A stretch of 64,000 bases of DNA from Pseudobutyrivibrio sp. MD2005 (GCF_000621865.1 NZ_JHXE01000001.1:1-64000); one strand, 5' to 3'; shown: positions 37,515-46,953, numbered from the stretch's first letter. Numbers and translations are program-made. The notes: generated from the sequence alone by a model not told the origin.

Positions 37515-38903
37515 TTAATTTGGATTAATCTTTTTCTTAATTGTTTCAACTAGATTCTTTGTATTTTCATCTTTATCTATTTCTTCTTCTATTTTATTAG
37601 CTCCATGGATGATTGTTGAATGATCACGACCACCAAGAAGTAATCCAATAGCTTGAAGTGAAGAATCTGTCATTGTATTACATAAATACATGGCAATTTG
37701 TCTAGGTCTAACTACTGAGCTTGATCTATTTTTTGATGCCATTTGATCTACTGTAATATTAAAATGTTCTGCTACAACTTCTATTATTAACTGCGGAGTT
37801 ATTTCTCTAGATATATTTGGAGAAATAAAATTCTGTAATTCTCTTTCAGCTATATCCATTGTTATATCAATCTTTTCCAATCGAGAAAAAGCTATGAGTT
37901 TATTTAAAGCTCCTTCGATTTCTCTAATATTTGATTGAATATTTTCTGCAATATATTTTCTAATTGATTCATCTAAATTGAAGTTTTTCTCTTCAATTTT
38001 TTTATTAAGGATAGCCATACGAGTTTCATAATCTGGATATCCTATATCTGCCATAAGACCCATATCGAATCTTGATTTGAAACGATCGTCTAATGTTTCC
38101 ATATCTTTTGGTGGTTTATCAGAAGATATTACAATCTGTTTTCCCATTGCATGTAATGCATTAAATGTATGGAAAAATTCTTCCTGTGTTGCTTCTTTTC
38201 CTATAATAAACTGAATATCATCTACCATGAGAACATCTACAGTTCTGTATTTATCTCTGAAACGCTGCATTGCTGTAGCATTATTATTAGTTCTCATGTT
38301 TTCAATTACTTCATTAGTAAATTCTTCCGAAGTTACATATAAGATATGAGTATTAGGATTTTGATCTTCGATGTAGTTTCCAATAGCCTGCATCAAATGA
38401 GTTTTACCAAGACCAGGGCCACCATATATATAGAGAGGATTGTAAAATTCTCCAGGTGATTCCGCTACCGCAAGAGCAGCAGTCTGAGCAAATCTATTAT
38501 TTCTACCTACGACAAAATTTTCAAAAGTAAACTTTGGATTGATGGAAGAGTTACCCATTCTTTTTTCTTCAAATGGTTGTGTTTCTTCCATATTAATATT
38601 GAGATTTATATTTTTTTCTTTTTTGATTTGATTTGCATTGTCTTGAGTGATGAAGATTATTTCTTCGTAATGAATTCCAGTTATTTCTTCAATTGTTACT
38701 TTTATTGGAGTGGCGTACTTTCTTGTAATATAACCGATTGTCATATTATTTTGATCGCCGTTGTAAGTGATATATAATTTGTTATCTTCTACTTGAAATA
38801 ATTCGAGAGGTTTTAACCAAGAATTATAAGAAACATCAGAGATGCTATACTCAATTTTAAGATAATCCAGGACTTCGTCCCATTTTTTAACAAGTTCTTC
38901 CAT
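37515..38903 (-). CDS. dnaA: chromosomal replication initiator DnaA
   Basis: 462 residues, the normal length. Domain I covers 1-85. A short linker follows. The AAA+ domain III has Walker A GGPGLGKT (161-168), Walker B LMVDDIQF, and DDRFKSRFDMGL (Arg-finger region). Domain IV is a helix-turn-helix with RPRQIAMYLCN and the DnaA signature LGGRDHSTI near residue 430. A GGGAAAG site lies just before the ATG. The gene is flanked on both sides by DnaA boxes, so autoregulation is likely. Confidence 0.98.
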   Translation of the reverse strand: MEELVKKWDEVLDYLKIEYSISDVSYNSWLKPLELFQVEDNKLYITYNGDQNNMTIGYITRKYATPIKVTIEEITGIHYEEIIFITQDNANQIKKEKNINLNINMEETQPFEEKRMGNSSINPKFTFENFVVGRNNRFAQTAALAVAESPGEFYNPLYIYGGPGLGKTHLMQAIGNYIEDQNPNTHILYVTSEEFTNEVIENMRTNNNATAMQRFRDKYRTVDVLMVDDIQFIIGKEATQEEFFHTFNALHAMGKQIVISSDKPPKDMETLDDRFKSRFDMGLMADIGYPDYETRMAILNKKIEEKNFNLDESIRKYIAENIQSNIREIEGALNKLIAFSRLEKIDITMDIAERELQNFISPNISREITPQLIIEVVAEHFNITVDQMASKNRSSSVVRPRQIAMYLCNTMTDSSLQAIGLLLGGRDHSTIIHGANKIEEEIDKDENTKNLVETIKKKINPN

Positions 38904-39300
38904 ATACTTTCCCTTTTATCCACATTCTAAACTATTATCTATTCTAAACTAAAAAGCCCGTATAATCAATATTTACTGTAAAAAGGTGTAGGGGATTGTT
39001 TGATTAATAAAATGGCTTATTTTTTGAATTTGGGCCTTTAAAATTAGTTTTGTTATTTATCCACAATCAATAATTAGAGTTTTCCACATATTTTTCTTTT
39101 ATTTTAATATATTTTCGTCTTTTTATGTGGATAAATATTTATTTTTTTATAATTATCCACATAGTTTTCCACAGGCTGTAGATAAGATTGAAATTTTTTT
39201 TCGAAGATTTCCACTATATTTTGTATTAATCCTGATTTAATCACTTTAGATATTGTGTTTTATAGTTATCCACAATGTATTCCAACTTATTTTCCTTTAA
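38904..39300. other. oriC: replication origin oriC, main DnaA-box cluster
   Basis: Between the divergent dnaA and rpmH genes lie five perfect DnaA boxes TTATCCACA: 38916-38924, 39057-39065, 39126-39134 (reverse), 39153-39161 and 39266-39274. Near matches are at 39080-39088 and 39165-39173 (both TTTTCCACA) and 39177-39185 (reverse TTATCTACA). The tight group 39126-39185 is the likely DnaA assembly core. Gene orientation switches from minus to plus exactly here. Confidence 0.92.
38941..38969 (-). promoter_or_regulatory. dnaA promoter
   Basis: On the minus strand there is a -35 TTGATT (plus 38964-38969), a 17-base spacer and a -10 TAGAAT (plus 38941-38946). The DnaA box at 38916-38924 lies in the 5' leader, suited to autoregulation. 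Confidence 0.72.
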
Positions 39301-39306
39301 TTTTTA

Positions 39307-39335
39307 TTGACTTTATGGGCTTTTGCCTTTATAAT
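39307..39335 (+). promoter_or_regulatory. promoter of the rpmH-rnpA operon
   Basis: TTGACT (39307-39312), 17-base spacer, perfect TATAAT (39330-39335), 40 bases upstream of rpmH. Confidence 0.88.
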
Positions 39336-39375
39336 TTCAACTGATGTTTTCTCATAAAGAGGAGGTGGATATATT

Positions 39376-39510
39376 ATGAAGATGACATATCAACCAAAAA
39401 AGAGACAGAGATCCAAAGTTCATGGATTTAGATCTAGAATGAGCACAGCAGGTGGACGTAAGGTTCTTGCTGCAAGACGTGCAAAAGGAAGAAAGAAATT
39501 ATCAGCTTAG
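39376..39510 (+). CDS. rpmH: 50S ribosomal protein L34
   Basis: 44 residues, highly basic: starts [18 protein letters not shown], continues [21 protein letters not shown] and ends KKLSA. This is the complete and typical L34 sequence. A very strong AGGAGGTGG site lies just upstream. It is the first gene right of oriC, in the conserved rpmH-rnpA-yidD-yidC-jag order. Confidence 0.98.
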   Translation: MKMTYQPKKRQRSKVHGFRSRMSTAGGRKVLAARRAKGRKKLSA

Positions 39511-39558
39511 GCCACAGACCATGTGGTCTTTCTTTCTATTTAAAGGAAAATAATTGTT

Positions 39559-39897
39559 ATGGAATTTAGTGAATCTCTAAAAAAGAATAAAGACTTCACA
39601 ACTGTATACAGAAGAGGTGTATCCAAAGCTAATAAGCAGCTTGTTATGTATATTTACCATAATAATTCAGATCGAAATCGACTTGGAATTTCTGTTAGTA
39701 AAAAGGTTGGAAATTCAATTGTTAGGCATCATTTGACGAGACTGATACGCGAAAGCTATAGACTAAATGAAGAGATGTTCAATAGTGGTTTGGACATTGT
39801 AGTCGTTGTAAGAGAAGCTGCAGCATCTGCTACATTCGGTGAAATTCAAAAATCTTTACTTCATCTTGCAAATCTTCACAAAGTAACTCGTAAATAA
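39559..39897 (+). CDS. rnpA: ribonuclease P protein component
   Basis: 112 residues, basic. It helps the RNase P RNA process tRNA 5' ends. The fold is recognised by LKKNKDFTTVYRRGVS and the long helix KKVGNSIVRHHLTRLIRESYRLN. In that helix the family usually has an RNR-type signature (VRNRxKRxxRE); here it reads VRHHLTRLIRE, an unusual but probably tolerated change. The gene lies 48 bases after rpmH. The RNA subunit gene is not in the window. Confidence 0.95.
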   Translation: MEFSESLKKNKDFTTVYRRGVSKANKQLVMYIYHNNSDRNRLGISVSKKVGNSIVRHHLTRLIRESYRLNEEMFNSGLDIVVVVREAAASATFGEIQKSLLHLANLHKVTRK

Positions 39898-39917
39898 TTG
39901 GAATCGATGTTTCTATT

Positions 39918-40130
39918 ATGTTGAAGAAGCTTTTTATATTTTTAATTAAGTTTTATCAAAAATATTTATCTCCAATGAAGTCGACCAAATGTCCATATTG
40001 TCCTACTTGTTCAGTATATGGTTTACAAGCTGTTGAAAAGTATGGAGCAATAAAGGGCGGTTGTCTTGCTTTTTGGAGAGTTTTAAGGTGTAATCCTTTT
40101 TCTCATGGTGGATATGATCCGGTTCCATAA
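39918..40130 (+). CDS. yidD: membrane protein insertion efficiency factor YidD
   Basis: 70 residues, the normal length. It has an amphipathic N-terminal helix (LKKLFIFLIKFYQKYLSP) and the family cysteines and C-terminal FSHGGYDPVP motif. YidD aids YidC-dependent insertion at the inner face of the membrane. It is placed 20 bases after rnpA and just before yidC. Confidence 0.95.
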   Translation: MLKKLFIFLIKFYQKYLSPMKSTKCPYCPTCSVYGLQAVEKYGAIKGGCLAFWRVLRCNPFSHGGYDPVP

Positions 40131-40148
40131 GTAACTGGAGGTTTTACA

Positions 40149-41423
40149 TTGAGCGATTTATTACTTACCGCTTACGGTGGATCTATCCTTGGACCAATTG
40201 CTAAATTACTTGGATGGATTATGGATAGGATTTATGTTCTTCTTGCTAATATTGGCATCGAGAATATAGCTCTTACAATTTTTATTTTTACTGTCTTTAT
40301 TTACTTATGTATGTTTCCTCTTACATATAAGCAGCAAAAGTTTGCTGTTCTTACTCGTAAGATGCAGCCAGAATTAAAGGCTATTCAGGATAAGTACAAA
40401 GGTGCTAAAGATCAGGATAGTATGCAAAAGCAGCAGATGGAGACTCAGGCACTCTACGATAAATATGGTATTTCCATGACAGGTTCATGTGGATACATGC
40501 TTATTCAAATGCCTATTCTTTTTGCACTTTATAGAGTTTTCTATAATGTACCTGCTTATATCACATCTGTTAAAAATGTATTTGGTGGATTAGTTAGCGG
40601 AATTATTGCAACTGATGGATATGCTGATAAGATGCAGAGTATCTATGATGGAGCTAATCTCAGATTACAGACAACTCCTGATTTTGGAGCAGCTGATTCA
40701 GATGTTGTTTCTAATTTTATTGTTGATGTTCTTTATAAGTTACCAACTTCTGGTTGGGATGCAGTTACAAGTGCTTTTCCTGATTTAACATCATCAATTG
40801 ATTCAGTTATTGCAAAGCTTGAAAAGATTAATTATCTTTTTGTTCTTAATATTTCAGATACTCCACTTAACCTTATTAAGGCTGGATGGTCTTCAGAATC
40901 AAAGAACTTTGCAGTAATTATTTGTGCATTACTCATTCCTGTTATTTCATATTTGACACAGATGGCAAATATTAAGCTTACTCCACAGGCTACTGAAGGT
41001 CAGTCAGAACAGATGGCTGCCCAGATGAAGACTATGAATCTTATGATGCCACTTATGTCACTTTTCATCTGCTTCACTGTTCCAGTTGGTCTCGGTCTTT
41101 ACTGGATTGCTGGTGCTGTTGTTCGTATTGTTCAGCAGTATTTCTTAAATAAGCATTTTGAAAAGATTGATCTTGAAAGTATTATTGAGAAGAATAAAGA
41201 TAAGGCTGCAGCAAAGGCTGAGAAGAGAGGAATTCGTCAGGCTCAGATTTATGAAGCAGCTCGTATGTCTACTAAGTCTTCAATGTCTGACAAAGCTAAT
41301 CTTGTAAAAGATAACGAAGATGCTTTAAAGGCAGCTGATGAATTAAGATCAAAGGCAAGTTCAAATTCTCTTGCAGCAAAGGCTAATCTTGTAAAAGAAT
41401 TTAATGAAAAAAATAATAAATAG
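40149..41423 (+). CDS. yidC: membrane protein insertase YidC/OxaA
   Basis: 424 residues. It starts at a TTG (40149), 7 bases after GGAGG; no ATG fits better. It has five to six membrane segments: the first pair about 15-60, a middle pair about 115-135 and 255-280, and the last about 300-330. A large insertion (about 140-250) between the second and third core helices is longer than in B. subtilis SpoIIIJ. The C-terminal tail is a basic coiled coil (NKDKAAAKAEKRGIRQAQ). It inserts membrane proteins alone or with Sec, and it overlaps the upstream end of the khpB reading frame region without overlapping its start. Confidence 0.94.
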   Translation: MSDLLLTAYGGSILGPIAKLLGWIMDRIYVLLANIGIENIALTIFIFTVFIYLCMFPLTYKQQKFAVLTRKMQPELKAIQDKYKGAKDQDSMQKQQMETQALYDKYGISMTGSCGYMLIQMPILFALYRVFYNVPAYITSVKNVFGGLVSGIIATDGYADKMQSIYDGANLRLQTTPDFGAADSDVVSNFIVDVLYKLPTSGWDAVTSAFPDLTSSIDSVIAKLEKINYLFVLNISDTPLNLIKAGWSSESKNFAVIICALLIPVISYLTQMANIKLTPQATEGQSEQMAAQMKTMNLMMPLMSLFICFTVPVGLGLYWIAGAVVRIVQQYFLNKHFEKIDLESIIEKNKDKAAAKAEKRGIRQAQIYEAARMSTKSSMSDKANLVKDNEDALKAADELRSKASSNSLAAKANLVKEFNEKNNK

Positions 41424-41436
41424 GGGGCAGATACCA

Positions 41437-42066
41437 ATGGAATATAAAGAGTTTACTGGTAAAAGCGTAGAAGATGCACTTACTAATGCCACTGTTTCAT
41501 TAGGTGTAACTTCTGATCAGATTAAGTACGAAGTTTTAGAAGAGGGCAGTGCTGGTTTTCTTGGACTTGGTTCAAAAGATGCTGTTATTAAAGTTGTTAT
41601 TTCTACTGAAGAAGACCCAAAGGATGTTGCTAATGAATTTTTAAAGGGTGTATTTGAAGCAATGCAGCTTGAAGTAAATATTTCTATGGAATATGAAGAA
41701 GCTGATAAGACACTTTCAATTGATTTAGCTGGTCCTGAAATGGGAGTTTTAATTGGAAAGCGTGGACAGACATTAGATTCTTTACAGTATCTTACAAATC
41801 TTGCAGTTAATCGTTCAGCAGAAAATTATACAAGAGTTAAGATTGATACAGAAGATTATAGACGTCGTAGAAAAGAGACACTTGAAAATTTAGCTAAGAA
41901 CATGGCTAGCAAAGTTAAGAGAACAAAGAAGGCTGTTACTCTTGAGGCAATGAATCCTTATGAGAGACGCATTATTCATTCAGCACTTCAAAATGATAAT
42001 AATGTTACTACTCATTCTGAAGGTGAAGAGCCATATCGTTATGTAGTTATTACTCTTAAGAAATAA
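41437..42066 (+). CDS. khpB: KhpB/Jag RNA-binding protein
   Basis: 209 residues from the ATG at 41437, chosen for its GGGGG site and the typical MEYKEFTGKSVEDAL start; the frame is open 11 codons further into yidC. The Jag_N domain covers 1-50, the KH domain has GPEMGVLIGKRGQTLDSL (GxxG loop GKRG), and the R3H domain has NPYERRIIHSAL. It binds RNA with KhpA and influences cell wall and division in Firmicutes. It ends the rpmH operon, which closes with a strong terminator. Confidence 0.95.
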   Translation: MEYKEFTGKSVEDALTNATVSLGVTSDQIKYEVLEEGSAGFLGLGSKDAVIKVVISTEEDPKDVANEFLKGVFEAMQLEVNISMEYEEADKTLSIDLAGPEMGVLIGKRGQTLDSLQYLTNLAVNRSAENYTRVKIDTEDYRRRRKETLENLAKNMASKVKRTKKAVTLEAMNPYERRIIHSALQNDNNVTTHSEGEEPYRYVVITLKK

Positions 42067-42071
42067 TAATT

Positions 42072-42101
42072 AAGGGGTTAGTCTATAGGCTAACCCTTTT
42101 T
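42072..42101 (+). terminator. intrinsic terminator after khpB
   Basis: AAGGGGTTAG pairs with CTAACCCTTT across an eight-base loop, followed by TTATTCTTTTT. It lies 5 bases after the khpB stop. Confidence 0.88.
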
Positions 42102-42170
42102 ATTCTTTTTATAAAATGTTCAATAATGTTGTATATTTTATAAAATGAATAATTTTTATGGAGCATTATT

Positions 42171-43541
42171 ATGAATCATTCAGATACTATTTGTGCTATT
42201 GCTACATCTTTAAATAGTTCTGGCATTGGAATTATTCGTGTCAGTGGAGAAAAATCAATTTCTATAGTTGATTCTATTTTTCGTGGAAAGAATAAGTTAG
42301 TAGATTGCGATACTCATACAATTCAATATGGACATATTTATGATAATGAAAATATTGTTGATGAAGTATTAGTTATGATAATGAAAGCACCTCGTAGTTA
42401 TACTACTGAAGATGTTATTGAAATAGATTGTCATGGTGGAATTTTAGTTTTAAAGAAAGTTCTATCATTACTTGTTAATGCTGGTGCTAGAATTGCAGAA
42501 CCAGGAGAGTTCACTAAGAGAGCTTTTTTAAATGGAAGAATAGATTTATCAGAAGCAGAATCTATTATGGATTTGATTTCTTCTAATTCAGAGCTTTCAA
42601 TGAAAAATTCTATTAAGCAGCTTTCTGGTTCTTTGAATAAAATTATTGTTAATCTAAGAGATAAGATTTTATATGAGACTGCTTATATTGAATCAGCTTT
42701 AGATGATCCTGAACATTATGATTTAACAGGATATCCAAATGAGTTAGATAAAAAAGTTAATGAAATGATTTCATCAATTGATGATTTGATTAATTCATTT
42801 AATTCTGGTCATATTTTAAAAGAAGGAATTAATACTTTAATTCTAGGTAAACCTAATGCTGGTAAATCTTCTTTATTGAATACTTTATCTAGAAGAGAGA
42901 GAGCAATTGTTACAGATATTCCTGGAACAACTCGAGACACTTTGGAAGAGCAGATTACAATAAATGGTATTTCATTAAATATTATTGATACTGCAGGTAT
43001 CAGACAAACAGATGATATTGTTGAGAAGATTGGTGTCGATAAAGCTATTGATTCTATTGATGATGCAGATTTGATTTTGTTTGTGTTAGATTCATCTAGA
43101 CCTATAGATAGTGATGATGAGTTCATAATTAATAAAATTATGGATAAAAAGGTGATAATATTACTTAATAAATCTGACCTCGTATCTGTAATTAGCGAGG
43201 AAGATGTATACAAAAAATATAATAAAAATGTTATTTCTTTTTCATCTGTTAGTTTAGATGGTTTGAAAAAATTAGAGAGTACTATTACTGATATGTTTTT
43301 CAGTGGAGATGTACATTCTGATGATACATTATATATTACTAATTCAAGACAAGCGGCTTGTTTAACTAATGCTAAAAATAGTTTGAATAATGTTTTAGTT
43401 AGTATTGAAAATATGATGCCAGAAGATTTCTTTTCTATTGATTTAATGGATGCCTATAATTATTTAGGTGAGATTACTGGTGAAACAATCGATGATGATT
43501 TAGCTAATAAAATCTTCTCAGAATTTTGTATGGGAAAATAA
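42171..43541 (+). CDS. mnmE: tRNA U34 modification GTPase MnmE
   Basis: 456 residues, the normal length. With MnmG it installs the (carboxymethyl)aminomethyl group on U34 of several tRNAs. The N-terminal tetrahydrofolate-binding domain has SGIGIIRVSG and the FTKRAFLNGRIDLSEAE segment. The inserted Ras-like G domain has GKPNAGKSS (G1), DIPGTTRDT (G2), DTAGIRQT (G3) and NKSD (G4). The C-terminal helical domain ends in FCMGK, with the catalytic Cys of the CxGK motif. A TGGAG site precedes the ATG. Confidence 0.97.
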   Translation: MNHSDTICAIATSLNSSGIGIIRVSGEKSISIVDSIFRGKNKLVDCDTHTIQYGHIYDNENIVDEVLVMIMKAPRSYTTEDVIEIDCHGGILVLKKVLSLLVNAGARIAEPGEFTKRAFLNGRIDLSEAESIMDLISSNSELSMKNSIKQLSGSLNKIIVNLRDKILYETAYIESALDDPEHYDLTGYPNELDKKVNEMISSIDDLINSFNSGHILKEGINTLILGKPNAGKSSLLNTLSRRERAIVTDIPGTTRDTLEEQITINGISLNIIDTAGIRQTDDIVEKIGVDKAIDSIDDADLILFVLDSSRPIDSDDEFIINKIMDKKVIILLNKSDLVSVISEEDVYKKYNKNVISFSSVSLDGLKKLESTITDMFFSGDVHSDDTLYITNSRQAACLTNAKNSLNNVLVSIENMMPEDFFSIDLMDAYNYLGEITGETIDDDLANKIFSEFCMGK

Positions 43542-43629
43542 TAAATCAAGCTTTGCGAAGGTTTGTTGATATCAGTAACAAAAGAAATTTTTATTTTGTT
43601 ATTATATATTTATTTTTAAGGAGTTATAT

Positions 43630-45513
43630 ATGTCTGTAGTAGAAGAGACCTATGACGTTGTTGTTATAGGTGCTGGTCATGCTGGATGTGAAGCTGCATT
43701 AGCTTCAGCTCGTATGGGTCAGAATACAATTTGTTTTACTGTTAGTATGGATTCAGTTGCTTTAATGCCATGTAATCCTAATATTGGTGGTAGTTCTAAA
43801 GGCCATTTAGTTAGAGAGTTAGATGCTCTTGGTGGCCAGATGGGTATCAATATTGATCATACATTTATTCAATCAAAGATGCTTAATTCATCTAAAGGAC
43901 CAGCAGTTCATTCTTTAAGAGCTCAGGCTGATAAATCTGCATATTCTCTTAGAATGAGAAAAACTATGCAAGATACAGATAATCTTACACTTCGTCAGGC
44001 AGAAGTTACTGAGTTAATAGTTAATGATGGAAAGGTTTGTGGAGTTAAAACTTTATCTGGAGCTATTTACCATTCAAAAGCAGTAATTATCTGTACAGGA
44101 ACATATCTTAGAGCTAGATGTTTGTATGGAGATGTTATTGAACATACAGGTCCTAACGGTTTAAAGGCTGCAAACCACCTAACATCTTCATTAACTGCTA
44201 ATAATGTAGAAATGAACCGCTTTAAAACTGGTACTCCTGCAAGAATTGATAGTCGTTCTATTGATTATTCTAAGATGGAAATCCAGTTAGGAGACACTCC
44301 AGTTGTTCCTTTTTCATTTAGCACTAATCCTGATGATGTTCAGATTGAGCAGGTTCCATGTTATCTTACTTATACAAATGAAAAGACACATGAAATAATT
44401 AGAGCTAATCTGGATAGATCACCTATGTATTCTGGAGTTATTGAAGGAACAGGTCCAAGATACTGTCCTAGTATAGAAGATAAGGTTGTTAGATTTTCAG
44501 ATAAAAATAGACATCAATTATTTGTTGAACCTGAAGGACTAAATACTAATGAAATGTATATTGGTGGTATGAGTTCTTCAATGCCAGAGGATGTTCAGTA
44601 TGCTATGTATCATACTGTCCCTGGATTAGAAAATTGTAAAATTGTTCGTAACGCATATGCGATAGAGTACGATTGTATAAACGCGACTCAACTAAAAGCA
44701 TCATTAGAATTTAAAAATATTGATGGTCTTTTTGCTGCGGGTCAATTTAATGGAAGTAGTGGTTATGAAGAGGCTGCAGCTCAGGGTATAGTTGCAGGCA
44801 TTAATGCTGCTCTAAAATTACAAAATAGGGAGCCAATGATTCTTGATAGATCAAATTCTTATATTGGTGTTCTTATAGATGATCTTGTTACAAAAGAAAC
44901 AAAAGAACCTTATCGTATGATGACTTCAAGAGCAGAGTATAGGCTATTACTTAGACAGGATAATGCAGATATTCGCCTCTCTAAAATCGGTTACGAGGTT
45001 GGACTTCTTTCAAAAGAACGCTATGATCATGTTGTAGAAAAGGAGCGTTTGATCAACGAAGAGGTTGCTAGAGTAAAAGAAATTAATATAGGTGCAAGAA
45101 AAGAAGTTCAAGCACTTTTAGAGTCTTATGGAAGTATACCTCTTTCTAATGGAATTAAGTTAGTAGATTTAATTAGAAGACCAGAACTTGATTATGATAA
45201 ACTTGCTCCTATTGATCCAGATAGACCAGAGCTTTCTGCTGAAGTTAGAGAAGAAGTTAATATCTATATTAAGTATGAGGGATATCTTACTCGTCAAGAA
45301 AAGCAAGTAAAACAATTTAAAAAACTTGAACTAAAATTAATTCCGGAAGATCTTGATTATGATGATGTATCTAGTCTAAGAATAGAAGCACGACAGAAGC
45401 TTACAAAATTGCGTCCAGCAAATATTGGACAAGCATCTAGAATTTCTGGTGTTAGCCCAGCAGATATTTCTGTGTTGTTAGTATACTTAGAAACCTATAA
45501 AAAGAAAAAATAA
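43630..45513 (+). CDS. mnmG: tRNA uridine-5-carboxymethylaminomethyl synthesis enzyme MnmG
   Basis: 627 residues, the normal length; FAD- and NADH-dependent partner of MnmE. It has the Rossmann motif [12 protein letters not shown] near residue 15, the conserved [20 protein letters not shown] block, the FAD-contact [13 protein letters not shown] near 370, and a helical C-terminal MnmE/tRNA-binding domain ([15 protein letters not shown]). An AAGGAG site precedes the ATG. An 88-base spacer with a weak TAACAAAA/TTTTGTTA hairpin separates it from mnmE. Confidence 0.97.
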   Translation: MSVVEETYDVVVIGAGHAGCEAALASARMGQNTICFTVSMDSVALMPCNPNIGGSSKGHLVRELDALGGQMGINIDHTFIQSKMLNSSKGPAVHSLRAQADKSAYSLRMRKTMQDTDNLTLRQAEVTELIVNDGKVCGVKTLSGAIYHSKAVIICTGTYLRARCLYGDVIEHTGPNGLKAANHLTSSLTANNVEMNRFKTGTPARIDSRSIDYSKMEIQLGDTPVVPFSFSTNPDDVQIEQVPCYLTYTNEKTHEIIRANLDRSPMYSGVIEGTGPRYCPSIEDKVVRFSDKNRHQLFVEPEGLNTNEMYIGGMSSSMPEDVQYAMYHTVPGLENCKIVRNAYAIEYDCINATQLKASLEFKNIDGLFAAGQFNGSSGYEEAAAQGIVAGINAALKLQNREPMILDRSNSYIGVLIDDLVTKETKEPYRMMTSRAEYRLLLRQDNADIRLSKIGYEVGLLSKERYDHVVEKERLINEEVARVKEINIGARKEVQALLESYGSIPLSNGIKLVDLIRRPELDYDKLAPIDPDRPELSAEVREEVNIYIKYEGYLTRQEKQVKQFKKLELKLIPEDLDYDDVSSLRIEARQKLTKLRPANIGQASRISGVSPADISVLLVYLETYKKKK

Positions 45514-45572
45514 TGATCGTTTTTAGGATATATAGAAGTACCCTTAAAACACACTGATTTTTTAGGAGTATT

Positions 45573-46292
45573 ATGAATAGAGATTATTCTTATTTAATTA
45601 ATACATTATCAAAGTGGAATTTTGATTTATCTGAAGAGAAGATAAATCAACTTGATAAGTATTATGAATTATTAATTGAAAAAAATAAGGTAATGAATCT
45701 TACAGCTATCACAGATTTTGATGAAGTAATAGTAAAACATTTTGCAGATAGTTTATCTATATGTACTGTGTTACCTGAAGATGTTAAGACAGTTTGTGAT
45801 TTAGGAACAGGTGCAGGCTTTCCAGGAATACCTATGGCTATAGCTTATCCAAATTTAAAATTTACTTTAATTGATTCACTTAATAAACGTATAAAGTTTT
45901 TACAAGAAGTAGTAGATACTTTAGGATTAAAAAATGTTGAGCTTGTTCATGCTAGGGCAGAAGAGGCTGGTAGAAATAAAATCTTTAGAGAAAGTTTTGA
46001 TTTAGTTGTTTCACGTGCAGTAGCAAATATATCTACTTTATCAGAGTACTGCTTACCATTAGTAAGACTAGAAGGATATTTTATTAGTTTTAAGTCTGGT
46101 GATATTACAGAAGAGATTAATCAGTCAGGTTCAGCTATTACTAAATTAGGTGGAAAGTTGAAAAAGCCTATATTATTTACTTTACCTGAGACAGATATTA
46201 GTAGATCATTTCTTATAATCAACAAGATTAAATCTACGCCAAAAGTATATCCTAGAAAAGCTGGAACTCCAAGTAAGGAGCCACTTAAATAA
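45573..46292 (+). CDS. rsmG: 16S rRNA (guanine527-N7)-methyltransferase
   Basis: 239 residues, the normal length. The SAM-binding motif is CDLGTGAGFPGIPMAIAYP, followed by IDSLNKRIKFLQEV and the late SRAVANISTLSEYC with YPRKAGTPSKEPL at the end. It methylates G527 in the 530 loop of 16S rRNA; loss in other bacteria gives low-level streptomycin resistance. An AGGAG site precedes the ATG. It is in the conserved mnmE-mnmG-rsmG-parA-parB order. Confidence 0.97.
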   Translation: MNRDYSYLINTLSKWNFDLSEEKINQLDKYYELLIEKNKVMNLTAITDFDEVIVKHFADSLSICTVLPEDVKTVCDLGTGAGFPGIPMAIAYPNLKFTLIDSLNKRIKFLQEVVDTLGLKNVELVHARAEEAGRNKIFRESFDLVVSRAVANISTLSEYCLPLVRLEGYFISFKSGDITEEINQSGSAITKLGGKLKKPILFTLPETDISRSFLIINKIKSTPKVYPRKAGTPSKEPLK

Positions 46293-46298
46293 TTATTA

Positions 46299-46314
46299 TG
46301 TTTCATATGAAACA
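46299..46314. promoter_or_regulatory. degenerate parS-like palindrome
   Basis: TGTTTCATATGAAACA is a perfect 16-base palindrome identical to consensus parS except for the two central bases (TA for CG). It lies 7 bases after rsmG and 20 before the next gene. Since ParB reads the central CG-containing half sites, binding may be weak or absent. Confidence 0.6.
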
Positions 46315-46334
46315 ATTAATGTATTGGAGATTTT

Positions 46335-46814
46335 ATGATTAATGATTTCTTAAAAAAATATCAAGAAGAATTAAATTCTGATAGAATTCAACTTAAAGAA
46401 GATATAGACTTACTTGAAACAAAAATTAAAGAAGAGAGTAAGTTCTTATCTTTATTAGAAGAATCTAATGAGTCTTATTTTAAAGAATTTACTCCTAGAG
46501 ATATTAATGCAAAAAATAATGAAAAAGCTGCTGAGATTAGACTTAGCTTAGAAAATCTTAATAGTGAGATGAATGATAAGCTACAACAAATGAGATTTTT
46601 CGATGCAAGAATAGTAGAGATAAATGCATTGTTAAGTAATACTGCAGTTATTAATCGTCCTTCTAAAAAACAAAATTTTGTGAATGATGATGTAAATAAT
46701 GATTCCGATTCTACAAAATCTTTAAAAGATTCTCTTTTATTAATAAAAGATTTTGTTGTTTTAGATCCTTATAGAGCAAAACTTGAGTTAGAAAAACTGA
46801 TTTCTTTACTTTAA
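46335..46814 (+). CDS. coiled-coil protein with resemblance to the DegS sensor domain
   Basis: 159 residues, soluble. Residues about 1-115 are charged helices with heptad character. The stretch ESNESYFKEFTPRDINAKN, then LENLNSEMNDKLQQMRFFDARI, resembles the helical N-terminal DegS signalling domain of Firmicute histidine kinases (from memory, uncertain). A Ser/Asn/Asp-rich linker (about 115-133) is followed by a C-terminal helix LLLIKDFVVLDPYRAKLELEKLISLL. There is no kinase domain. A GGAG site precedes the ATG. It lies between rsmG and the parS sites, where no such gene is usual. The function is unknown. Confidence 0.5.
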   Translation: MINDFLKKYQEELNSDRIQLKEDIDLLETKIKEESKFLSLLEESNESYFKEFTPRDINAKNNEKAAEIRLSLENLNSEMNDKLQQMRFFDARIVEINALLSNTAVINRPSKKQNFVNDDVNNDSDSTKSLKDSLLLIKDFVVLDPYRAKLELEKLISLL

Positions 46815-46851
46815 ATAGTAATTATAATTATTACTAACCTAAATATAGTGA

Positions 46852-46867
46852 TGTTTCACGTGAAACA
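46852..46867. promoter_or_regulatory. parS: parS centromere site 1
   Basis: TGTTTCACGTGAAACA is a perfect match to the bacterial parS consensus bound by ParB/Spo0J. It is in the gap upstream of parA, about 7.7 kb from the oriC core. Confidence 0.95.
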
Positions 46868-46953
46868 TTTTTGTATTTAGCCCATCCGAAACACAAAATA
46901 TAGTATTTGGATTTATAAATCAACTTCTATATGTTGCTGTTTTAAAGAAATAA

